The notes under the pieces were generated by a model. That model searched no databases. It had not been told where the DNA came from and was given only the letters and a program-made list of their open reading frames with translations. The translations under genes were made by a program, and so were the position numbers. A stretch of DNA of 64,000 nucleotides from Neodontobutis hainanensis (Eukaryota > Chordata > Actinopteri > Gobiiformes > Odontobutidae). Position 1 is the first letter of the stretch. Every line of letters begins with the position of its first letter. The DNA lies in contig JALDNG010002804.1 in assembly GCA_024349245.1 (NCBI GenBank), forward strand, positions 18,715 to 82,714. The letters are read 5' to 3'. Below, piece by piece: positions 55,986 to 64,000 of the stretch.

Positions 55986-57130
55986 GGAAAAGGGGGGGCT
56001 CGGCAGTAATGGGAGAGGTACTGCTGAGCCAAGTCCATTCATCTCCCAAGCCTGTGAGAATGGAGGGAACGATTATTTTAACAGATCGGACCCGATCTTT
56101 TGAGGTTATGATTGATTCAGGAGCGGATGAAAGCCTTTTAGACCGGGGAGTGGCTAAGAGGTTGGGCATCCGGACTGTGCCGTTGGAGGTGCCGTTGGAA
56201 GTTAAGGCTTTGAACGGAGAGGTGCTGACCCAGATCAGAGAACAGACGATTCCGGTAACCTTCCTCCTGTCGGGTAATCATAAAGAAACTATTAGTTTTA
56301 CATTTTTGAGTGTGTGCACACTCCTATTGTATTGGGTCTACCTTGGCTAAGACAACATAACCCCACATAGACTGGGCAACATACCAAGTGGTGTCATGGA
56401 GTAACTTTTGCCATTTATCTTGCCTGCAGTCTGCTTTGCCCCTGTTTCCTCTAGATCCAACCCGGTACCTGAACCTACGGATCTGTCTTCGGTCCCGTCC
56501 ATCTACCACGACCTGTCGGCGGTGTTTTGTAAGCATCAGGCTTTGTCGCTTCCACCTCACCGACCCTATGACTGCGCCATCGACCTCCTCCCAGGTGCTC
56601 CTCTCCCACAGCCGTCTCTACACCATCTCGAGACCAGAGAACGAGGCAATGGAAAAATACATCCAGGAGTCCTTGGCAGCCGGGATAATACAACCCTCGT
56701 CCTCTCCGGTAGGTGCGGGGTTTTTCTTTGTGGACAAGAAGGACAAATCATTGAGACCATGCATAGATTACCGGGGGCTAAACAAGATCACCATAAAGAA
56801 CAAATACCCACTCCCGTTGATCAGCTCTGTTTTCACTCCCCGGGGATCCAGGATTTTCACTAAACTAGACCTCCGTAACGCATACCATTTGGTACGTATT
56901 AGGGAGGGGGATGAGTGGAAGACCGCTTTTAACACTCCTTTGGGCCATTTCGAGTATCTGGTGATGCCGTTCGGACTCACGAATGCCCCTGCGGTTTTCC
57001 AGAACCTAGTTAACGATGTTTTACGGGACATGATTGGACGGTTTGTTTTTGTTTATTTGGATGATATCTTGATTTTTCTAAAGACTTGGAGGAACACCAG
57101 AGGCATGTCCGGAGAGTACTACAGAGACTA
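55986..57130 (+). pseudogene. pol: Gypsy protease and reverse transcriptase, frameshifted
   Basis: Protease active site MIDSGADES with DSGAD at 56114-56128 in frame 55970-56350. RT in frame 56388-57134: PCIDYRGLNKITIKNKYPLP, FTKLDLRNAYHLVRI, PFGLTNAPAVFQ and YLDD at 57054-57065. The frame shifts near 56325 and again near 57080. Confidence 0.88.
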
Positions 57131-57930
57131 TTAGAGAATAAGCTGTTTGTGAAGGCCGAGAAATGTGAGTTCCACGCACCGTCCGTTACCTTCCTCGGCT
57201 ACATTATCGCGCGGGACAGATCCAAATGGACCCGGAGAAGGTTACGGCGGTAAGGGAGTGGCCGGTTCCGTCCAGCCGCAAGGAGGTTCAGCGATTTTTG
57301 GGTTTTGCTAATTTCTACAGGAGATTTATCCGAACTTCAGTAGACTGGCAACGCCTTTGACGGCTCTTACGTCCACTGCGCGACCTTTTGTCTGGACTCC
57401 GGAGGCAGAAGGAGCATTCAAGGACCTGAAGCAGCGGTTTACGTCGGCCCTGTACTCATACAGCCAGATCCTGAACTGCAGTTTGTGGTGGAGGTCGGCC
57501 GGAGGCGGGAGTAGGAGCAGTTCTTTCCCAGCGCTCTTCCACTGACCAGAAGCTCCACCCCTGCGCCTACTACTCACGTAAGCTCTCGGCAGCAGAGCGG
57601 AACTACGACGTGGGGAACAGAGAGCTCCTGGCGGTCAAGTTGGCCTTAGAGGAGTGGCGTCATTGGCTGGAGGGGGCCATTCAACCGTTTGTGGTCTGGT
57701 CCGACCATAAGAACCTGACCTACATACAGACAGCAAAGAGACTGAACTCTCGGCAGGCAAGGTGGGCATTGTTTTTTGACCGTTTTAATTTTGTGCTTAC
57801 TTATCGCCCAGGTTCCAGGAACATCAAACCAGATGCACTATCCAGAGTTTTTCCACGGAGCAGTCGGCGCCTGAGGAGGAGCACATCCTGCCCCAGTCGC
57901 GCATTCTGGCAACCCTCACCTGGGAAATAG
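57131..57930 (+). pseudogene. pol: Gypsy RT thumb and RNase H, broken
   Basis: Thumb-like VQRFLGFANFYRRF-type sequence is near 57290. The RNase H part in frame 57610-57930 has ELLAVKLALEEWRHWLEG, WSDHKNLTYIQTAKRLNSRQ and SRNIKPDALSR. Upstream residues are interrupted by shifts near 57215 and 57335. Confidence 0.82.
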
Positions 57931-57944
57931 AAGATCGAGTCCGG

Positions 57945-59290
57945 GTGGCTCAACGTCCTGCACCCGATCCAGGGACAGGGCCGGCTAACGCTATGTTTGT
58001 ACCAGATCCGGTCAGGTCGGAGGTGTTACACTGGGCCCATGGGACCCGACTCACGTGCCATCCAGGGATGGGTCGCACCCTGGCTGTCCTACGCAGCAAA
58101 TTTTGGTGGCCCACCATGGACAGAGACACTAAGGACTACATCGCAGCTTGTCCAGTTTGTTCCCAGAATAAGGCCCTCCATCGACCCCCAGCAGGACTGT
58201 TACAGCCACTACCTATTCCCAGCCGGCCGTGGTCTCATGTGGCTTTGGACTTCGTTACGGGACTCCCGCCATCGAGCGGACATACGGTGGTGCTGACGAT
58301 CGTTGATCGCTTCTCTAAAACAGCTCACTTTGTGCCGTTGACCAAGCTTCCATCCGCCAGGGAGACCGCTGATCTCCTGGTGAAGCATCTGTTCGGCTAC
58401 GGGATTCCTCGGGACATTGTGTCAGACAGAGGTCCACAGTTCACCTCCCAGGTTTGGAAGGCATTTTGCACGGCGTTAGAGATCAAGGTTAGCCTCTCCT
58501 CTGGGTATCATCCACAGACAAGCGGACAGACGGAAAGGGCGAACCAACAGATGGAGGTGGCCCTGAGGTGCACCTCATCTGCCAATCCGGCAAGTTGGAG
58601 TGCTCAGCTGCCATGGGTAGAATATGCCCACAACACGTTGGTGAACACCTCCCTGGGTATGTCTCCTTCCAATGCTGTTATGGTTACCAACCCCTTTATT
58701 TTCTGACCAGGAACAAGAGCTGGCAGTTCCGTCCATTCAGGATCACTTGAGACGGTGCCATCAGGTCTGGAGAAGGGCCCGATCAGCTCTGGTGCGGGCC
58801 TCGGCTCAATCGCAAGTCCAAGCCAACCGACACCGCACCCCGCCCTAGATACTCTCCGGGTCAGAAGGTCTGGCTGTCATCCAGGGACTTGCCGTTACGG
58901 GTGGAAGCTACAAAATTGGCACCACGGTTCATCGGCCCGTTCGAAATAGAGAAGGTCATCAACCCGGCGGCAGTTCGACTCAAGCTCCTCGGTCCCTTAG
59001 GATTCACCCTACCTTCCACGTGTCCAGGATCAAGCCGGTCAGCTCCAGTCCATTGAGTTCCCCTGTCCTCCCCGCCGCCGCCCAGGATGATTGGCGATCA
59101 CCCAGCTTGCAGTGCGGCGGATTATGGATGTCTGGCGCCGGGTCGAGGCCTCCAGTTTTTAGTGGATTGGGAGGGTTATGGGCCGGAGGAACGCTGTTGG
59201 GTGCCACGGAGAAACATTCTGGATCCATCCCTGATCCGAGAATTTTTTCTACGCCATCCGGAGAAACGGGATAGGCCGCCAGGTGGCGTC
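57945..59290 (+). pseudogene. pol: Gypsy integrase with C-terminal chromodomain, partly open
   Basis: Frame 57945-58706 is intact over the HHCC module (HGTRLTCH, CPVC) and the D,D,E core (ALDFVTGLPP, VSDRGPQF, GQTERANQQ). After a shift near 58690, the GPF module (FIGPFEIEKVINPAAV) follows at about 58930. A chromodomain (GLQFLVDWEGYGPEERCWVP) lies at about 59150-59210. Confidence 0.9.
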
Positions 59291-59293
59291 CAT

Positions 59294-59317
59294 AGAGGGG
59301 GGGGTACTGTCACGGGG
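59294..59317 (+). other. Gypsy polypurine tract
   Basis: agaggggggggtac lies just before the 3' LTR start at 59318. Confidence 0.7.
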
Positions 59318-59796
59318 GATCAGGACTCGGCACAGTTGGCCGTGGCCTCCGTGCCGGGCTCCCCCGCCCCTACTGATTCGCAGAGAGGAGACAGGTGTGC
59401 GGGAGCGCCGGCGAACCAAGCCCAGCTGAGCCGAGTGAACAATCAAGAGGGAATAAGAAGCACCGCAGCCTGCTCCTCGACACCAGATCGTAACATTGAC
59501 TACAGTTAGTAATACGCCTCGTCAGAGTTTGGATTTATGTATGTACTTACCTGTTTCCTTTGTTCACCGCAGATCCTTCCCGTCCTACCTCCAGTCCGGT
59601 TCTCGCCCCTCCTCGATCATCCCTGAGCCTCGCCGGTCCTTCAGCTCGTCACGCTCCAGCTCAACCCGGTCCGGACCCTGCTACCCCTCGTTATCCCCGA
59701 AGAAACCGACAGTTATAAGTTGATCATTTAAATAAACTTGTTTTTGTGAACTGTACGTGTGTGCCTGCATTTGGGTTGTCCGACCAGAACATAACA
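59318..59796 (+). repeat. Gypsy 3' LTR
   Basis: 479 bp, near identical to 54447-54937. Confidence 0.93.
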
Positions 59797-59801
59797 CAGA
59801 A
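59797..59801. repeat. Target-site duplication CAGAA, right
   Basis: Directly follows LTR end ACATAACA. Confidence 0.9.
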
Positions 59802-61180
59802 GATCTGAGGTTAGTTTGGTGCTTTGTGAGGGACAGAAGAGGGCGGAGGGAGAACAGAGATTTTGCTCTGCATTTGTGCCTGCATGCGGTTCCAGTTATG
59901 TGCACCTGTTTAATGTTAAATTTTAACTGAGGAGACCATACCTCGCTGACCTCATAGCTGGTTATGATCATGACTACAGTATCACAGGCCCACAAACAAA
60001 CTAGTCGACAGAATGTAATATCGGCTTTACACATCAGACATATTTTCTCATTGGGCTAATGAACAAAAAAAAATTAGTGCAATATTGTCCATCCCTACTT
60101 TTCATAACATGTAAAAAAAAATAGTGTTTGGCCTAATACAACTAATACATTTCTGTTTTGGCCCTCCAAGGAAAAATGTTTGACAGGTCAGGACTGTGTT
60201 TTGTAGAGAGCAGTGGTATTCAAATAACATGTATAAAGGTCCCAATTGGGAGAATTTCCTCAAGTCAAGGTCTGGAAAATCAAAATCCAATGTTAGGATT
60301 CTGTATCATTTCATCACCCAAATCCCCCCTAAAAATAACCTTTACTAAATATTTATGTCAGAATTTTGAACAGTTTTCACTTGACTAAGTTGTTGACTTC
60401 ATAATCTTGTTTAGCTAGTCTGCTCTGTGTGTATTTTACATTTTTGATGTTGAACAAAAACAATAAAATTCTCTTTACCTCTCTGCTATGAACCCTTGCA
60501 ACTTTTTACAAAGGCTTTGAGGACTTTTCAAAAGACTGAATTGAAACAAAAATATTGACACTTTACTGTCAACCTTTGAATAAAAAGTTAAACCCACAGA
60601 GGCAAATTTCCCTAAAGCCACTTTTGAAAATCCTATTCACAGTCTGTTCAGCTACAGATACAACACAATAACAGTCAAACTGAGTCACAATATTTCCGTC
60701 CTACCTGAAGCATACATCAGTGATGAAATGGCCTGTCGTCCGCAGATGCATGTCAGTGTTTCTTCTCTGTTGTTTAGATAAGCCCCTCACAGTGACATTC
60801 CTCACTGAAGACACATCTCATCTACAAAAGTTCTCAACATGAAGAAGTGCATTGACTGCTGACATGTTTTTAGCTCATCAAAATATTATTTTAGCCTTTC
60901 CCGGCACATTTTACTATCAACAAGAGCTGAATCACTAGTTCTCAAGTGATTTTAACTCATCACTTCATGTGACAAAAATGACAGAGTACATTAAATTAAA
61001 GACCAACATAAAACAGCAACAACATCCATCAACAATCATTAGCTAAAACTTCAAGCTGAGAAAAACAACCTGACGTTTGAAGCTGGTAAAGGAGCATAAA
61101 AAACAACTGATAAACTTTATTAAATGCTTTATTAAATGCCTTATGTGTTTGAAACTTATTTTACCATATGATTCTAGTGG
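59802..61180. other. No gene seen
   Basis: About 1.4 kb of AT-rich sequence. The short frames (for example 60102-60290 and 60158-60388) are unrecognised. Confidence 0.5.
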
Positions 61181-61189
61181 TCTCAGCAT

Positions 61190-61620
61190 GTGTCCCTGCA
61201 TACTACATAAAAGCTGTGATTGCTTGATTCATTTGGGGGTTGTTTAAACCTTAGCCTAAATGTTTTTAAGCTCAAATTAGTAATCTTCTTTAGCAGGGCT
61301 AATGGACCAGTTGGGGTGAGAGACCCTGTAGTGTGTAATCTTATTTGTGGCTCTGTGTACACAGCTGTGTAGTGTGACTGTAAATTTAACATTGTTGATT
61401 GTGGCATTTGGAATGTTGATCCACCCCAACGACACACTCCAGTCAGATTGAGACCCCGATGACGACAATAAACATCCAGATGAGCTTCTCTAAGACGGTT
61501 TCTGACAGTTTGTGCAGAAATCGATTGTTGCAGCAGCTGTCCGGTTGGCTGGTCTCAGAGGATATTGGAAATTAAGATTCTGGATGTGGAGGTCCTGGGA
61601 AGGTGTGGTTACACGTAGGA
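61190..61620 (-). pseudogene. Tc1-like transposase relic, distal part
   Basis: The minus strand encodes a helix-turn-helix scrap (SAQTVRNRLREAHLD-like, in shifted frames), then GLNLTGV-like residues and, after an internal deletion, INIPNATINN, as in a common fish Tc1 family. Together with 62513-62825 it forms one interrupted element. Confidence 0.55.
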
Positions 61621-61629
61621 CCGTAGCCA

Positions 61630-61985
61630 GCTGTAAGGTACCTCGGTGAAGAGCAAAAATCATTATTAATTTAATATTAAATTATTATCTAATTATGTGT
61701 TTTCCTGAGAAAAAACGCTGTCAAGCTCGTCATTTCTTTATTATCGCTCGTTTCTTTTGTGTTTCAGCGCTGCCTCTGTATCTGTTCTCCCTCCGCCTCC
61801 TCTGTCCCTCACACAGCACCAAACTGATCTCAGATCGGCCGCTTGCATCTGATTGGCTGTTAATCTGTGATTGGACTTGACTGGGAGACTGCAGCGTGCA
61901 AGTTTAACTGAAACCAACTGTGGCGATGGGGCTATATTTACAGTTTAATCTCTACAATTAGCTACTGGAATAGTGAAAAATAAAC
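61630..61985. other. Foreign insert within the Tc1 relic
   Basis: Sequence not belonging to the Tc1 family as I know it. It includes a plus frame at 61695-61880 with no recognisable domain. It joins the minisatellite on its right. Confidence 0.4.
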
Positions 61986-61987
61986 AT

Positions 61988-62512
61988 CATGGCATTCTAG
62001 AATCCCATGATGACATCATTACATGCTATCCCTTATGACATTCAAAAATGCCTTTATTCCATCATGACATTCTACAGTCCCATTATGCCATCATGACATT
62101 TTAGAATCCCTTATGACATCATGACATTCTGGAATCCTATGATGACATGTCATTTTAGAATCCCATTATGCCATCATAAAAAGTATTAAATCCCTTATGA
62201 CATCATGACATTCTAGAATCCAATGATCACATCATGCCATTCTAAAATCCCTTATAACATTCCAGAATCCCTTATTTACAGCATAACATTCTAGAATCAC
62301 ATTATGCCATCATGACATTCTAAAATCCCATTTGACATTCTAGAATCTCTTATCACATTATGATATTCTAGAATCATTTATGACATGATGGCATTCTGGT
62401 ATCCCTTTTTGATGTCATGACATTCTAGAGTCCCATTATGCCATCATGACATTGTGGAATCCCATGATGCCATCTTGACATTCTAGAATTCCTTTATGAT
62501 ATTATAGCAGTT
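61988..62512. repeat. Minisatellite, about 25-30-bp units
   Basis: Diverged tandem units of the form catgacattctagaatccc followed by ttatgac or attatgc recur some 20 times. Units vary by indels and substitutions. Confidence 0.9.
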
Positions 62513-62825
62513 AGCATGCCAATTGCACGCACCCTCAAAACCTACAACAACTTTGGCATTTTGCTGTATGATAAAACTGCACATTTTAGAGTGACCTTTC
62601 ATTGAGGCCAGTCTAAGGCACATCTGTATAATTATCATGCTCTATAATCAGCGTCCTGTGAAGTAGATGATCTGATCTCGGCAAATAATTAACAAAGATT
62701 TGGACAGAACAATATTTGAGAGAAACAGGCTTTTTAGCGTATTTCTTTGAGTTCAGCCAATAAAAAATGGGGGCAAAAACATGTATTGTCTTAAAATTTT
62801 TGTTCAGGATATTTAAAGCTGCATG
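62513..62825 (-). repeat. Tc1-like element, 5' terminal part
   Basis: gcagttagcatgccaattgc, gataaaactgcacattttag and aaaaatgggggcaaaaacat match the 5' region of the fish Tc1 family, read on the minus strand. The end near 62825 reads attttgttcaggat. Confidence 0.65.
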
Positions 62826-62829
62826 TGCC

Positions 62830-63485
62830 TTTACTTCTGCTGCCCGTGACATTTGCATGCTCATTAGAATCCCTGGATGGTCAACAATGCCTCTGAACAC
62901 TACGACTCTATCCAGATTAAGATTAAAACCATTTTTTTCCCCACTAACCCACTCCCTGTTATTTATTTATCCAGTTATAGTTCAGTGTGTGCAGTTGGTC
63001 TTGGGCATAGCTAGTACAATTATATCCAAATACATATGTTCTTTTTAGACAGGACAGGAGTCTAAATCCACTTACAAAAGATGGAAGGCTTTTCAAAGAG
63101 GAAATGACAGCAAACTAATACATAACTCCTGGGTACACAGTGGTTTAGGAGCAGGTTTATACAAGCAATTAATATAGAGCTGCAGCAAGGCAGAGCTTTG
63201 TGATTCAGGCAATTTATTTCTGGGCAGTTCATCACAAATTGGTTTCTAACAGGAACCGGATCTGAAGGCCGGCTTTGTTATTCAACCAAACTGTATACAA
63301 TACCAGGAGTCAAAGATCTACAATATTGTTAAAGTTTGAAAAGTTTTACTTCTAAAGCTATATAAATAAGTAAATAAATTTTCATTGAACGGCCTTAAGT
63401 TTGCTGTAGTTAAATGAAGGGAATGAATCAGGGATACCATAATGTCATGTATATACATGTATAGGACTAGCAGGGTCTTTTCAGG
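62830..63485. other. No gene seen
   Basis: No supported feature. Confidence 0.5.
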
Positions 63486-63489
63486 TTGT

Positions 63490-63760
63490 TGTTTTGACCA
63501 CAGAATCGCATTTGTGCTTTATGCAGATGACGTTGTCCTCATTTAACCGGGACATTGAGCAAGTACTGGGACGGTTTTCAGCTGAGTGTGAAGCTGCTAG
63601 GATCAGAATCTGCACCTCCAAGTCCGAGGTCATGGTTCTCAGACGGAGGGTGGCTTGCCCTCTTTAGGTTTGTGGAGAGTTACTGCCTCAACTGAAGGAG
63701 TTCAAATGTCAGATGGTCTAGTTTTTGAGTGAGAGAAGGATGAAACAAGAAATTGACTGA
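63490..63760 (+). pseudogene. RTE/Rex3-like LINE RT fragment
   Basis: The plus strand reads IAFVLYADDVVLI followed by a stop. In shifted frames come GRFSAECEAARIRICTSKSE-like residues and VMVLRRRV, the pattern after the YADD box in RTE-type elements. The upstream RT is absent. Confidence 0.65.
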
Positions 63761-63849
63761 TGAAATGGTTTAGCAACAGACCTTCTTATGGAACCTTCTG
63801 ATGGTCTGTTGCGGAAGCTGCACCATTTGCAGCTTCTCAGATCATTCTT

Positions 63850-64000
63850 GTGACTGGTGTGGTTAGCACACCTGCCTCACAGCAGGAAGGTTGTGAGTTC
63901 AAAACCCAACCGACACAATCATTCTTGGCCAACTCCAATCTTTATGTGAGGAGTCTGCATGTTCTCCACGTGTTACAGTGGGTACTCTGGCTTCCTCCCA
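63850..64000 (+). repeat. SINE-like repeat, cut by window end
   Basis: ctggtgtggttagcacacct then gcctcacagcaggaaggttg, gagttcaaaacccaaccgac and gtctgcatgttctccacgtg resemble a tRNA-derived teleost SINE head and its conserved tail (ctggcttcctccca). It runs past 64000. Confidence 0.65.

Larger units (their letters stand above)
54447..59796 (+). mobile_element. Ty3/gypsy chromovirus, full length, 5350 bp
   Basis: Two LTRs of about 0.48-0.49 kb starting TGTCACGG and ending ACATAACA are flanked by 5-bp TSDs. They enclose gag (zinc knuckle), protease, RT, RNase H, integrase and a terminal chromodomain in the standard Ty3 order. The near-identical LTRs indicate a young insertion. Frame breaks in gag and pol make this copy defective as read. 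Confidence 0.95.

Noticed and set aside
61695..61880. 61-codon frame MCFPEKKRC
   Set aside because: Short, no domain, located in an insert between transposon pieces.

Overview
The window looks like repeat-rich teleost fish nuclear DNA. The evidence is a set of nuclear-type eukaryotic tRNA genes, non-LTR elements of the fish L2/CR1/Rex1/jockey-like group, a chromodomain Ty3/gypsy element, Harbinger, Tc1/mariner and hAT relics, and a long endogenous retrovirus. No intact single-copy host protein gene was recognised; the only host-like coding sequence is a broken HIPK-like kinase fragment.

Positions 1-39.5 kb: seven head-to-tail units of about 3.47-3.50 kb, the seventh partial and the array possibly starting left of the window. 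Each unit carries, all on the minus strand, tRNA-Val(AAC), tRNA-Asp(GTC), tRNA-Phe(GAA) and tRNA-Gly(TCC), plus a tRNA-Leu-like relic and a conserved hairpin. On the plus strand each unit ends in a composite of a Ty3/gypsy integrase scrap fused to an L2-like LINE that has lost its reverse-transcriptase catalytic core. Many tRNA copies are damaged by 1-2 nt indels. The copies in units 5 and 6 (14.1-18.4 kb) look intact.

Unit 6 is split by a spacer carrying a hAT dimerisation-domain relic and a tRNA-Lys pseudogene. A second copy of the spacer lies at 39.53-40.2 kb. An endogenous retrovirus of about 16 kb (19929-35926, minus strand) sits inside the first copy, with 2-kb LTRs and a 4-bp target duplication ACTG. 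The second spacer copy keeps the empty site. The provirus has a Gag with coiled coil and no zinc knuckle, a protease in its own frame overlapping gag by ATGA, RT (YVDD), a retroviral RNase H, an integrase, and an Env with a short N-terminal subunit, furin site and immediately following fusion peptide. All of pol and env carry frame breaks.

Positions 40.2-49.7 kb: decayed gypsy, an outlying tRNA-Val copy, a LINE interrupted by an 843-bp hAT-type element with 8-bp target duplications, a kinase pseudogene cut by a dispersed repeat, a second LINE relic, a Tc1 relic and a foldback sequence. Positions 49.77-53.42 kb: a Harbinger element with convergent MADF and transposase genes. Positions 54447-59796: a full-length chromodomain Ty3/gypsy element with 5-bp TSD CAGAA. 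Positions 59.8-64 kb: a Tc1-like relic split by a minisatellite, an RTE-like RT scrap and a SINE-like sequence running off the end.

The best candidates for something not routinely described are the tRNA-LINE composite array with its chimeric open frames, and the retrovirus combining an F-like Env, a Lys-like primer site, a non-zinc-finger Gag and three tandem CTCF-like motifs in its leader.
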